Of a DNA stretch of 64,000 nucleotides, positions 1 through 10,192 are shown in pieces (the first letter of the stretch is position 1; every line of letters begins with the position of its first letter). The DNA is taken from assembly GCA_937897645.1 (NCBI GenBank), contig CALCNV010000116.1, positions 1-64,000 of the forward strand. The letters run 5' to 3'. The notes beneath the pieces are model-generated. The model worked only from the letters and a program-made list of their open reading frames with translations. It had not been told where the DNA came from and made no database searches. The translations under genes and the position numbers were made by a program. The stretch comes from an uncultured Lysobacteraceae bacterium. Its GTDB lineage: Bacteria; Pseudomonadota; Gammaproteobacteria; Xanthomonadales; Xanthomonadaceae.

Positions 1-184
1 ACCTCGAACTGCTAGTAGACCTGTGACATCGTCGAGCTAGGGTTTATTTGTCACAGCTTTACTGAGCCCGGTTCTTGGAAACCGACATTCCGTGGGAAAT
101 AGGCTGCCTGTCTGGCACATCTTTAATTTCGCATAATGCATATTATGTTAATAGCAATATGCGGTACTGCTTACCAAACCCCTT
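1..184. other. Non-coding left edge, no gene recognised
   Basis: I see no convincing gene here. The stretch lies downstream of the family 43 glycosidase gene and is AT-richer than its surroundings around 120-180. It contains a 7-bp inverted repeat, GCATATT at 138-144 and AATATGC at 156-162, which has no T-run and so is not a clear terminator. Confidence 0.4.
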
Positions 185-1810
185 TCACATGCCCGAGGTT
201 TCCGGGATTGCCCGGAAGCTGAAGTCACTGAACTTCACCGCGCCAGCACCCGTGCTGTACAGGCCGACCCGCAGGCTGAGGAAGCCGCCGAACACATTGT
301 GGTGAATGCCGGAGACCTCCATGCGTGTGCCGTGCAGCGTCCAGGTGCGGCCATCATCATGCGAGTACTCGTAGGTGATGATGTTGCTGTCGTTGGTCAG
401 GCGCACGCGCACTTTCCGCGTCGCACGCGGGTTGCGCGCCCACGGCAACTCTTCGGAGTACTGATAGGTCTTCACCGTGTCCGCAGTGAAACCGAGGCCG
501 ACATAGGCTTTGTGGTTGTAGAAAAGCAGGATGCCGCCCTCGGCGCCCTCGCCCTCCAGTTCAAGGGTCACCTCGGCCTGGTAGGCGCGCTCGCCCACGA
601 TGCAGGTCAGTGGCGAACTGTCGGTAGGTGAGGCACCCGCGGCAGGCAGCCTGAGCGTGTCATTCTTGAAAACAGCGCGCTGCATTTCATTTGGACCGGG
701 CTGGTGGAAGCACCAATGCACGCCCAGGCGCTTAGCGGAAAATCCACCTGACAATGCATAGCCACTCACGGAGGTCTTGCCACCACCCGGCTTGGCAAGC
801 GGACGCGACAGATCACTGCCCTTGGCTCGCAACCAGCCATCTGCGGTCCATTCCACCGGATCCAGCAAGGTCTGCCGGCCCAGTGTGCGGAAACCATTTT
901 CGTAGCCGTGATAGACCATCCACCAGTCACCAGCTGGTCCCTCCACCACGGTGGCATGACCGCGCGACCACCACGGTTCCTCGTTCGATTGCGTGCGCAC
1001 CAGCGGATTGCTTGGGCAATGCTCCCAGGGGCCATGCACCGAACGCGAGCGCGCAGCGATCACCATGTGTCCCGTGGGCGGACCGGCCGTGCCGCCCACG
1101 GCAGTGATCAGGTACAGCCAGCCATCGCGCCACAGCAGCTTGGGGCCTTCGGGCGCGAAATTCTCGGTGATCCAGTGATCGGGATAGCGCCAGGGATTGT
1201 ACGAATCCACGAGTTCGCCATCGGTGGCCAGCCCGTCATCGGTCAGGCGGATCTTGCGGATGCCATTGACGAACAGATAGCGCCGGCCATCTTCGCCCAC
1301 GACATGGCCAGGATCGATGCTGCCTGAAATATCCAGGTCGACCGGCTCGCTCCACGGGCCTGCGATATCATCGGCCCAGATCACGAAGATCGACCAGCCC
1401 TTGCCGGTCGGATTGGCCGGAATGTAGATGAAATAACGGCCATCATGCTTGCACAGGTCCACGGCCCAGATATCGCCGAGGTTCTTGTGCAAGGTCGGTC
1501 CCACTGGCGCCCAGTTGACCAGGTCGGTCGAGTGCCAGATCACCAGGCCGGGATACGAATGGAAGGACGAGAAGGTCATGTAGTAATCGTCGCCGTCCTT
1601 CAACACGGTCGGATCCGGGCGGTCACCGGCGACGATGGGATTGAGGAAGCTGCCGTCGCCAAGATCCGCCTTGCGCTGGCCTTCCACTCCCCTCGCCCAT
1701 GCCACCTGTTTCCTGCAGTTGGGCGCAGGCGCGGACAACACTGGAAGCGGTACGACGACCGCACCGGCAAGCAATGCCTTGAACACACTGCGCCTAGTTG
1801 TTTTTGGCAT
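185..1810 (-). CDS. Glycoside hydrolase family 43 protein, Tat-exported
   Basis: Predicted five-bladed beta-propeller glycosidase acting outside the cytoplasm on arabinan- or xylan-type side chains. The 541-residue product begins with a twin-arginine signal (TTRRSVFKALLAG, about residues 4-16) followed by a hydrophobic stretch ending near residue 27. The three GH43 acidic residues are visible: D66 in GDRPDPTV (base), D166 in GSIDPGHV (pKa modulator) and E221 in NFAPEGPKLL (acid). After residue 350 a beta-sandwich-like C-terminal part follows, as in xylosidase/arabinofuranosidase members. It diverges from the flippase gene, and 142 bases between them must hold both promoters. The family call is firm; the substrate is not. 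Confidence 0.85.
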   Translation of the reverse strand: MPKTTRRSVFKALLAGAVVVPLPVLSAPAPNCRKQVAWARGVEGQRKADLGDGSFLNPIVAGDRPDPTVLKDGDDYYMTFSSFHSYPGLVIWHSTDLVNWAPVGPTLHKNLGDIWAVDLCKHDGRYFIYIPANPTGKGWSIFVIWADDIAGPWSEPVDLDISGSIDPGHVVGEDGRRYLFVNGIRKIRLTDDGLATDGELVDSYNPWRYPDHWITENFAPEGPKLLWRDGWLYLITAVGGTAGPPTGHMVIAARSRSVHGPWEHCPSNPLVRTQSNEEPWWSRGHATVVEGPAGDWWMVYHGYENGFRTLGRQTLLDPVEWTADGWLRAKGSDLSRPLAKPGGGKTSVSGYALSGGFSAKRLGVHWCFHQPGPNEMQRAVFKNDTLRLPAAGASPTDSSPLTCIVGERAYQAEVTLELEGEGAEGGILLFYNHKAYVGLGFTADTVKTYQYSEELPWARNPRATRKVRVRLTNDSNIITYEYSHDDGRTWTLHGTRMEVSGIHHNVFGGFLSLRVGLYSTGAGAVKFSDFSFRAIPETSGM

Positions 1811-1952
1811 ACGTCCCAGCTCTTTTGATAGCTTGCACGAATGTAGCCACTACAGCGTGCGTTGTACAAGCGCCGCGGCGTGCTTCCGGTTGTCGATACA
1901 TGCTTGTAGGCTGTTTCCAGCGAATAACACCACCTCCACGGGCTGCAACTGC

Positions 1953-3224
1953 ATGACACCTGCACACAGGCCTGCAAGCTTGGCGGCGATGGCCGCGATC
2001 GGCCATGTCTTTTCGTACCTGGTATCGCTTTGCCTGGCCCGCATGCTGGGCGTGGAAGGGTTCGAAGCCTACGTCGTGGGCTCCACCGCTTTCATCCTGA
2101 TGGTGACCCTTGCGCCGTTGGGTCTTGAGAAATATGCGTTGCGCGTGCTGCCAGCCCTGTTCGAACAAGCAGACTGGGCACGCGCCAAAGGCTACTTGCA
2201 CTACGCATTCCGTCGCACGCTGCGCATGTCATTGCTGGTTGCGGCCTGTATCGCCGCATGGGCGTACTGGATCAGTGATCTCCCGGTCGCCACGCGGCAG
2301 GCCATTGGCGTGAGTTGCCTTGCGTTGCCTGCGGGCGCGCTGGTGCATTACGCACTGGAAGTGCTGAGCGCGGCCGGCTACGAGCTGCGTGCCACCGCGA
2401 TCTTCCGCATCGCGGTGCCAGCGATCACGCTGGCGTTGGTGGGAATGCTGTTCGCCCTGCCCCTCGCGCCCAGCGGCCCGATGGCCGTCGCCTGCTGGGG
2501 TATCGCCTGGACGGTTGCGCTGGTGTTGATGGCAGTGCAATGGCGACACGCCGCACCACGCCCGTTGATGCAGGTGCCAGTAGTTGAAGATAAACCGACG
2601 TGGGCGGCGGAAGCACGCCCGTTCTGGGTCTACCGGATTGCACTCGCCCTGCTCGCCCAGGCGGGCGTGATGGCGCTGGTTGCATTCGATGCCGAGGCTT
2701 CGGCGGTGGGTGCGTATGCCGCGGCGATGGCGACTGCAGGCCTCGCCGCCATGCTCGCAACCGCGACCAATCGCACGTATGCGCGTCGCTTGTCGGTGTT
2801 GCTGGAGCAGCGCGACTTCACCACCGTCATGCAGGTGCGGCGCGAGCGCCTGCGCTGGCTGTTGCCGGCGATTGCAATCTTCCTCGTGCTGGCCTTTGGT
2901 TTCACGCGCCAGATACTCGCACTGTTCCGGCCGGAGTTCGTCGAGGAAGGCGTGCTGCCGCTGCGCCTGTTGGCCTTGTCGACTGCGTTCTCGGTGGTGT
3001 TCGCGCTGTCGCCGACGTACCTGAAATACGCACGGCGCAAGCGCGCCACCTATCTCACCGTGGCGTGTGCCGCCCTCCTCCAGTTGGTGATGCTGGTCAT
3101 GCTGGTGCCGAGCTTTGGCGCAAGCGGTGCGGCGGCGGCGAACGCCGCGTCCATGATCACCATGTACGGTGCGTTCGCATGGATGGCCAGCAGTGAAGTC
3201 CGCCGGCTGCGAGCCGACGGATGA
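1953..3224 (+). CDS. Polysaccharide flippase-like membrane protein (MOP superfamily)
   Basis: Integral membrane protein of 423 residues with about twelve hydrophobic helices, resembling Wzx/MATE-type flippases that move lipid-linked glycans across the inner membrane. The ATG at 1953 is chosen because the in-frame sequence upstream lacks membrane character and antiparallels the divergent GH43 gene. The first helix starts almost at once (MAAIGHVFSYLVSLCLAR), followed by the GVEGFEAYVVG loop typical of the family. No glycosyltransferase or polymerase sits beside it, so its substrate is unknown. It ends 12 bases before the convergent porin gene. Confidence 0.7.
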   Translation: MTPAHRPASLAAMAAIGHVFSYLVSLCLARMLGVEGFEAYVVGSTAFILMVTLAPLGLEKYALRVLPALFEQADWARAKGYLHYAFRRTLRMSLLVAACIAAWAYWISDLPVATRQAIGVSCLALPAGALVHYALEVLSAAGYELRATAIFRIAVPAITLALVGMLFALPLAPSGPMAVACWGIAWTVALVLMAVQWRHAAPRPLMQVPVVEDKPTWAAEARPFWVYRIALALLAQAGVMALVAFDAEASAVGAYAAAMATAGLAAMLATATNRTYARRLSVLLEQRDFTTVMQVRRERLRWLLPAIAIFLVLAFGFTRQILALFRPEFVEEGVLPLRLLALSTAFSVVFALSPTYLKYARRKRATYLTVACAALLQLVMLVMLVPSFGASGAAAANAASMITMYGAFAWMASSEVRRLRADG

Positions 3225-3236
3225 CTTCAAGCTGGA

Positions 3237-4601
3237 TCAGAACGCCAGGCGTGCGCGCAGGCCGGTGACGAACAACAGGCTCTCGCCCGGCGACAGCGCG
3301 GGATCCACGATCATCTGCAGGTCCGGCGTGATAGCGAAATGCGGCGTCACGTGGAAGCGGTAGAAGATTTCCGTGCTGTATTGCGTGCGCAGTCCGGGAT
3401 TTTCCGGTTCCGCCCAGCCGATGCCAACACCGAACAGATCCGCAGGCGCATTCGCAGGGCGCCAGCCCAGGCCCGTGGTGAGGTTGCGCTTGATGGCCCA
3501 GCCATCCGACCAGCCGCCACGCACGAACACCATCACGTTGTCCTTGGCCATCCAGTTGGCGTTGAACGCGATGCCTTCGGATTGGGGCGTGCCGTTTTCC
3601 TGCGCGTTGCGATACCAGGCGGTGACGTGGAAATTGTTGGAATCCATCGGCCCGCGCGCATGGATGGGCACGCCCCTTCCTGCCAGTCCACTCCAGCCCA
3701 CGTCCAGGTGGTAGAAATGCTCGGACTTGCCGAAGAAATCGCTGATGGTATTGCCGGTGTCCCGGCTGTTCGCGCCATACATGCCGGACTGCAGGTACAG
3801 GCCGCCCTTGGTGGGGAACCACGCCGCGACCATGCCGAATCCACGCAGTGGCGACTGGATGCTGGGCCCGGTGGAAAAGGTCTGGTTGAAGAACTGGCGG
3901 TTGTCGTCGAACAACGGGAACGAGTTGACGAAGTTCGGCGCGAATATCCTGCCCACGGAATACTGGAAGCGGTTCTTGAACAGGCTCTGGCGAAGGTACG
4001 CCTGGGTAACGCCCAGGTCGATGCTGCCCCAGGTGGCCGCCGTGGGCAGCATGGAGCCTGCGCGGATGCCTGCGAACAACGGCGGCAGGTCGCTGTTCAA
4101 GGCGCGGCGGTCCTCGATGGCCATCTCGAACACCAGCGCATCCGGCTGGCCTTTGTTGAGCAGTTCGTAGCCGAGGTTGAAGGTGAATTTGTGGCCGATG
4201 GCGAAGGTCTGGTCGATCGGGCTGGTCGAATAGCCCTGCGCGACGATGCCGTACGAACCACCAATCGTCAGGCCGGTGTTTTCCCTGAATTGCTGCTTCC
4301 AGTCGAACCAGGGCTGCATCCAGGTTTCGGTGCGGAACATCCGCCGCGCTTCCGCGGCATCTTCTTCCATCTCACCTTGCGGGGACATGGTGCCTATGTG
4401 GAGCTGAGGATAGAAGTAGTCCTCTTCGGCAGCCGGCATCTGCCCGCTTGCCGGCGTGGCAACCGCCCCGGTTGCGGCCTCGGCGTCCGGCAAGGGTTCT
4501 TCGTTGGCCAATGCCGGAATGGACATGCCGCCCAAGGCCAGCGCACACAGGCCAGCCAGCAGGTTGTTACGCAACGGAATATCCAAGCTCACTTCTCCCA
4601 T
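3237..4601 (-). CDS. Carbohydrate-selective porin, OprB family
   Basis: Outer-membrane beta-barrel of 454 residues. A signal peptide covers about residues 1-32 (LLAGLCALALGGMSIPALA). The mature N-terminus has the acidic linker seen in OprB relatives, then WFDWKQQFRENTGLTIGG-like first strands, many alternating aromatic strands, and a terminal ARLAF ending in Phe as expected for BAM recognition. Its ATG at 4599-4601 lies inside the last codons of the upstream CoA-transferase gene (13-base overlap), so it should be translated as the last gene of that catabolic operon. A GTG at 4590-4592 is a possible alternative start. The context suggests it imports the operon's substrate rather than a sugar; that is inference. 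Confidence 0.8.
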   Translation of the reverse strand: MGEVSLDIPLRNNLLAGLCALALGGMSIPALANEEPLPDAEAATGAVATPASGQMPAAEEDYFYPQLHIGTMSPQGEMEEDAAEARRMFRTETWMQPWFDWKQQFRENTGLTIGGSYGIVAQGYSTSPIDQTFAIGHKFTFNLGYELLNKGQPDALVFEMAIEDRRALNSDLPPLFAGIRAGSMLPTAATWGSIDLGVTQAYLRQSLFKNRFQYSVGRIFAPNFVNSFPLFDDNRQFFNQTFSTGPSIQSPLRGFGMVAAWFPTKGGLYLQSGMYGANSRDTGNTISDFFGKSEHFYHLDVGWSGLAGRGVPIHARGPMDSNNFHVTAWYRNAQENGTPQSEGIAFNANWMAKDNVMVFVRGGWSDGWAIKRNLTTGLGWRPANAPADLFGVGIGWAEPENPGLRTQYSTEIFYRFHVTPHFAITPDLQMIVDPALSPGESLLFVTGLRARLAF

Positions 4602-6199
4602 GCCACGAGGTCGCCACCACGCACGGCGACCAGCGGATCACGCCAGCGGCCGGGCGTGCGGGACAGCTTGACCTGCGGGCCGACGCGACGGACTTCACCG
4701 TACGGCGTCTGTGCCACCAGGATCTCGGGCGAGATCATGCGGTTGTCGGGGCCGGACAGATCGAACTTCGTATCGGGGAAACGACCCAGGCTGGCGTACC
4801 ACATCGCGGCGCGCGTGAGGCTGACGCGCACGTGGTAGCTGCCGCCCTCCTTCGCCCGGCGCCTGAGCGCCGCGATCACGCCGCAGGCTCCCAGGTAACC
4901 CGCGATGTAGTCGTTCATGACCAGGGTCGGTGGGAAGCGTGGCGGTCCGCCCGCACCCTCTTCCATGGTGAAGCCGGACATGGACAGGCCCTCCATGTCG
5001 AAACCGCCGCGCTTGGACCACGGGCCGGTCATGCTGTTGGCGTTGCAGGAGAGATAGATGATGCCCTTGTGGCCGTCCGCGAGTTCTTCGGCACCGAAGC
5101 CGAGGCGGTCCATGGTGCCGAGGCGGTAGTTCTCCACGAACACGTCGGCCTGCGGCACCAGCGACTTCAGCCGCTTGTTCTGGTCCGGATTGCGCAGGTC
5201 CACGAAGGCCGAACGCATGCCGACATTGACGTCGATGACCAGGGCCTCGTGCTCGAAGGCCTGGTCACGCGCGATGTGCAGCACTTCGGCGCCATATTCG
5301 GCCAGCGTGCGCGACGAGCAGGTGCCGGCGATGACGTGCGTATTGGAGAGCACCTTGAGGCCGGACAGCGGCTGTGAAGGATCGGCCGACCACGGCACCG
5401 GATCGCCGTCGGCGATCTTCACGATCTCGATGAGTGGCGTAGCCGCCAGCACCTTGCCTTCGGGATGCGCGAGCCACTCTTCTCGCGTGCGATGCACGAC
5501 GCCCACGCCGCCCGCGGCCGCGAGTTCTTCCTCGAACTCGAACGCATGCACCTGCTTGAAGGCCTTGCGGATGTTCTCGCCACCGGGTGGGCATTTCAGG
5601 GTGCGCAGTGCGCGCTCGTTGAGGTGGGGATACGCGCCCGTCACGTTGAAGAAACGGCCGTCCTTGGTTTCGAACGGCACGAAGGTCATCGGATTGCCCA
5701 GGCCGACCGGCGCCTGGAGCATCAACCCGTTGATGGTAGGGATGATGAAGTCGCGCGGGATTTCGTCGGCCGCGGGAATCAACCCGTCACGCTGGGCCAT
5801 CAGCTTGATGGCACCGATCAAGGGGTTCACGTTGTAAATGGATTCGCGCAGGTCGACGGTCAGGTCCTGTGATTCGCCAGTGCGTTCCCGCCAGATGGCA
5901 GCGGCACCCACCGCAGCGCCCATTGCCGGGATGGCCATTGCCGAGCCCACGCGGAAGTGGCTGCGGATGATGGGGTCGGCACCGGTGAAGGTGACCTTCC
6001 CACCCGCATCCGCCGCGCTGCCGCCGATGTCCTGCATGAAACCGGCGAAGCTGGCATTGAGGTCGAACGTGGTGGTCGCAGGCTGCATCGCGGCCTGCGC
6101 GGTGCCCGGCAGGGTGCTGGCCAATGCCACTCCCATGGTGGCGAGACTTCCATTGCGGATGAACTCACGGCGGGTGAGGCTGAAGTGGGGGTATGTCAT
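4589..6199 (-). CDS. CaiB/BaiF family (class III) CoA-transferase with Tat-like N-terminus
   Basis: Predicted to exchange CoA between acids. The 536-residue product has the two-lobed CaiB/BaiF pattern: SHFRVGSAMAIPAM and WRERTG in the first part, then GAEVLHIA, DVFVENYRLGTMDRLGFG and the IIYLSCNANSMTGPW region. D430 (VMNDYIAG) sits where the nucleophilic Asp of formyl-CoA transferase is expected. The ATG at 6197-6199 gives SLTRREFIRNGS, a near-perfect twin-arginine motif, followed by a hydrophobic run to AQAA (residue 37). That is odd for a CoA-using cytoplasmic enzyme; a later start, for example M38 or M55, would remove it. A weak AGGGA lies upstream of the chosen start. It overlaps the porin gene by 13 bases. 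Confidence 0.75.
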   Translation of the reverse strand: MTYPHFSLTRREFIRNGSLATMGVALASTLPGTAQAAMQPATTTFDLNASFAGFMQDIGGSAADAGGKVTFTGADPIIRSHFRVGSAMAIPAMGAAVGAAAIWRERTGESQDLTVDLRESIYNVNPLIGAIKLMAQRDGLIPAADEIPRDFIIPTINGLMLQAPVGLGNPMTFVPFETKDGRFFNVTGAYPHLNERALRTLKCPPGGENIRKAFKQVHAFEFEEELAAAGGVGVVHRTREEWLAHPEGKVLAATPLIEIVKIADGDPVPWSADPSQPLSGLKVLSNTHVIAGTCSSRTLAEYGAEVLHIARDQAFEHEALVIDVNVGMRSAFVDLRNPDQNKRLKSLVPQADVFVENYRLGTMDRLGFGAEELADGHKGIIYLSCNANSMTGPWSKRGGFDMEGLSMSGFTMEEGAGGPPRFPPTLVMNDYIAGYLGACGVIAALRRRAKEGGSYHVRVSLTRAAMWYASLGRFPDTKFDLSGPDNRMISPEILVAQTPYGEVRRVGPQVKLSRTPGRWRDPLVAVRGGDLVAWEK

Positions 6200-6427
6200 G
6201 GGTGGGGATCCCTGGGCAATTGGCCGAATGGCAAGAGGCCAGTTAAAGATACAGCACTCACACAAACCCGGATCAGTGCATGTGAAACCCTTGCCTCGTC
6301 GGCGGATGGGGGGTATGGGCTTCCAGCCCGAAGCCCGGCCTCCGCCGGGGACGCCTGCAGGCACCGCGGGCATGGGCCGTGACGGCTGCCACTGGCAACC
6401 GTTTGCACCGGGCCAAGCGACCGTGGC
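6200..6427. other. Gap inside the catabolic operon, hairpin
   Basis: At 228 bases this is the only long gap in the minus-strand operon. On the minus strand it holds a 7-bp stem, GGGCTTC paired with GAAGCCC around six bases (near 6314-6333), with no following T-run. It could be an mRNA processing or stabilising structure, or hide an internal promoter for the CoA-transferase and porin; no clear -35/-10 pair was found. Confidence 0.35.
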
Positions 6428-7546
6428 TCAAGCGGCCCGCAAGTGGCGGCGGTATTGCTCCAGGTGGCTGTCGGTGCTGCCGCAACGCAGCTCGAACGCC
6501 AGCAGGCGCTTGAAGTAATGGCTGACGTCGAGTTCGTCGGTCATGCCCATGCCACCGTGCAGCTGCACCGCGTTCTGGCCGATGTAGCGCGCGGCCTGCC
6601 CCATCAGTGCCTTGGCCGCGGACAGTGCTGCGCGACGCGCCTGTGGATCTGGATCCGTGCAGCGCGTGGCGGCCAGGTAGGACATGGAACGCGCCTGCTC
6701 CAGGTGCATCAACATTTCCGCCATGCGGTGCTGCAAGGCCTGGAAGCTGCCGATGGGTGCACCGAACTGCACGCGTGCGCGGCTGTAGGCGATGGTAGCG
6801 GCGAGGATGCGATCCATCGCACCGAAGGCTTCGGCGCACAGCGCGGCCAGGCCGTAGTCCAGCACGGACTGCAGTGCTTCGCTTGCCTCGCCTCCGAGTC
6901 GTGCGTCGCCGCCGACATGCACCTTGTCGAGGATCACGTCGGCCGCACGTTGCCCGTCCACCGTCGTGCACGGCAGCAGTTGCACGCCGACGGCATCGGT
7001 CGCTATGGCGAACAGGCCGATCCCTTGCCCCACTTTCGCCGACACCAGCATCAATTGCGAAGCAGGCGCGTGATAGACAATCGATTTGCGGCCGCTGATT
7101 TCCCAGCCGTCACCGACAGCCACGGCTTGCGTGCTGATTGCCTGCACATCGACGCCAGCGGACACCTCATCATGCGCCAGCACGGCGATCAATTCGCCAC
7201 TGGCCAATCCAGGCAACCACGCCTCGCGTTGCGCGGGCGAGCCGAGCTGCACGATCGCCTGCGTGGCGACCACCGCGCTGGACAGGAATGGCTCCAGCAG
7301 CAATCCCTCGCCTATCGCATTGCCTACCAGCAGGCTGCCAAGCGGACCGGCACCGATGCCGCCGTCTTCTTCGGGAATATTGATGGCCAGCAGGCCCAGT
7401 TCGCCCAGTTGCGTCCACACGTCGCGCGACCAGCCGTCATCCGAGGCAAGCACCTTGGCGCGATGCTCGAACCCGTAGCGCTCGGCGATGAAACGGCGCG
7501 TGGTGTCCAGCAGCATCTGCTGTTCTTCGTTGAATGAAAAATCCAT
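6428..7546 (-). CDS. Acyl-CoA dehydrogenase, PimD-like small subunit
   Basis: FAD-dependent alpha,beta-dehydrogenase of acyl-CoA, 372 residues. The N-terminal helical domain begins MDFSFNEEQQMLLDTTRRF. The FAD-contact segment FGAPIGSFQALQHRMAEM (about 261-278) is intact, and E338 in GGMGMTDELDV aligns with the catalytic Glu of medium-chain acyl-CoA dehydrogenase. It starts 9 bases after the next dehydrogenase gene. Such adjacent pairs form heteromers in pimeloyl-CoA and steroid side-chain degradation, and here this subunit seems to carry the catalytic base. The pairing is inference. Confidence 0.85.
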   Translation of the reverse strand: MDFSFNEEQQMLLDTTRRFIAERYGFEHRAKVLASDDGWSRDVWTQLGELGLLAINIPEEDGGIGAGPLGSLLVGNAIGEGLLLEPFLSSAVVATQAIVQLGSPAQREAWLPGLASGELIAVLAHDEVSAGVDVQAISTQAVAVGDGWEISGRKSIVYHAPASQLMLVSAKVGQGIGLFAIATDAVGVQLLPCTTVDGQRAADVILDKVHVGGDARLGGEASEALQSVLDYGLAALCAEAFGAMDRILAATIAYSRARVQFGAPIGSFQALQHRMAEMLMHLEQARSMSYLAATRCTDPDPQARRAALSAAKALMGQAARYIGQNAVQLHGGMGMTDELDVSHYFKRLLAFELRCGSTDSHLEQYRRHLRAA

Positions 7547-7555
7547 GTCGTGCTC

Positions 7556-8719
<1,164 letters not shown>

Positions 8720-8748
8720 GCAGACTCCGGGGCGATTCGCCCGTTGGC

Positions 8749-9249
8749 TCAAAGTGTCGGGTTACCGCTTGCAGGTGCAGGCGACGATGAAGGTTCCGGG
8801 TAATAGCGCACGAGCATTTCAGCCACACAGGCAGGCCGCTCGCCGCCTTCGGTTTCCACGGTTGCGGTCCAGCGTGCCTGCACGCCGCCGTTCACCGCTT
8901 CCAAGCTGTCCAGCACGTAGCGCGCACGTACCTGCTGGCCTGCGCGTACCGCTGAAGGCAGGCGAACGCGGTCAAGTCCGTAATTGATCGCCATGGCCAG
9001 CCCACCGACCTGCACGCAGGACTGCATCAGGGCCGGCAGCAGCGACAGGGTCAGGAAGCCGTGCGCGATGGTGCCGCCATACGGTGATTCGCTGCGTGCG
9101 CGTTCGGGATCCAGATGGATCCATTGCTGGTCGCCGGTGGCATCGGCGAACTGCTGGATACGCGATTGTTCAATCGGGATCCAATCGCTGCAGGCCACTT
9201 CCTTGCCCACCCAGGCGGCCAATGCATCGAGGTTGGCGATCACCTGCAT
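8749..9249 (-). CDS. MaoC-like enoyl-CoA hydratase
   Basis: Hot-dog-fold hydratase of 166 residues, predicted to add water to a 2-enoyl-CoA (R-specific type). The MaoC signature is clear: DATGDQQWIHLDPERA with D40 and H45 as the catalytic pair, followed by GGTIAHGFLTLSLLP. It lies 29 bases ahead of the PimC-like gene and 15 bases after a short-chain dehydrogenase, an order matching dehydrogenation, hydration and oxidation in a beta-oxidation-like route. Confidence 0.85.
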   Translation of the reverse strand: MQVIANLDALAAWVGKEVACSDWIPIEQSRIQQFADATGDQQWIHLDPERARSESPYGGTIAHGFLTLSLLPALMQSCVQVGGLAMAINYGLDRVRLPSAVRAGQQVRARYVLDSLEAVNGGVQARWTATVETEGGERPACVAEMLVRYYPEPSSSPAPASGNPTL

Positions 9250-9264
9250 CGCTATCGGTCCTGC

Positions 9265-10167
9265 TCAAGCGCGCAACGCGGCTTCAAGCTGCGTACGCAG
9301 CTCGGGCTTGTGCGCGAACGGATCGGTCGGATTGCGCAGGGCAATGATGTCCTCGGCACCCTGGCGCACGCCATCCAGCGCATCGGGATGCGACACGATG
9401 TAGAAGGCATCGCGTCGTATGGCATCGAAGGTGCGTTCCGCGATTTCCGTCGCGGTGAGTTTTCCCGACGTGACCGCCTTGCTGATCATGGCCTGCGCGA
9501 TCATCTGCGATTGCGTGGGCGGCGCGTCGTTGGCCAGGTCCAATGGCCGGTTGCGATGCGACTTGTGGATGCCCGTAGGCACGAAATACGGGCACAACAC
9601 CGAGCAATGTACCTGGTCGGTCACCAGCGAAAGATCGTGGAACAGGGTTTCGCTCAATGACACGACCGCATGCTTGGACACGTTGTAGGCACCCAGGTTG
9701 GGCTGGTTCAACAAGCCTGCCATCGAGGCCGTGTTGACGATATGCCCGCGGTACGTGGGATCCGCTTTCGCTGCCGCGAGCATCAGCGGCGTGAAGACCC
9801 GCACGCCGTGGATGACGCCCCACAGGTTCACGCCCAGCGACCATTCCCAGTCGCGGACGCTGTTTTCCCAGATCAGGCCGGCGGTGCCAATGCCGGCATT
9901 ATTGAATACCAGGTGCACGCCGCCGAAGGCCTGCATGGTCGCGTCAGCCAATGCTTCGACCTGCGTGCCATTGGAAACATCAACCGTGCGTGCAATGACT
10001 TCCGCGCCCAGTGCTTCGACCTCGGCACGCGTGCCTTCCAGCGCATCCGGCTGGATATCCGCCAGCATCAGTTTCATTCCCAACGCCGCACCGATCAGCG
10101 CGAATTCGCGACCGAAGCCCGACGCCGCGCCGGTGATCACTGCAACCTTGCCCTTGAACTCTTCCAT
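9265..10167 (-). CDS. Short-chain dehydrogenase/reductase (first of two)
   Basis: NAD(P)-dependent oxidoreductase of 300 residues with a Rossmann fold. Landmarks: TGAASGFG cofactor loop near residue 12, NNAGIG, the catalytic Ser in NTASMAGL, and YNVSK for the Tyr/Lys pair. A C-terminal extension (about residues 230-300) is longer than in FabG-type members. The ATG at 10165-10167 is chosen because MEEFKGKVAVITG is the canonical beginning. It is likely to oxidise a 3-hydroxyacyl-CoA or reduce a keto group of the operon substrate; direction and substrate are not visible. Confidence 0.8.
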   Translation of the reverse strand: MEEFKGKVAVITGAASGFGREFALIGAALGMKLMLADIQPDALEGTRAEVEALGAEVIARTVDVSNGTQVEALADATMQAFGGVHLVFNNAGIGTAGLIWENSVRDWEWSLGVNLWGVIHGVRVFTPLMLAAAKADPTYRGHIVNTASMAGLLNQPNLGAYNVSKHAVVSLSETLFHDLSLVTDQVHCSVLCPYFVPTGIHKSHRNRPLDLANDAPPTQSQMIAQAMISKAVTSGKLTATEIAERTFDAIRRDAFYIVSHPDALDGVRQGAEDIIALRNPTDPFAHKPELRTQLEAALRA

Positions 10168-10192
10168 CCTGCCCTCCCAGGCATTGAATGCA

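Noticed and set aside
3339..4838. A 499-codon plus-strand frame opposite the porin
   Set aside because: Antisense shadow crossing the porin and the end of the CoA-transferase gene, without domain features.
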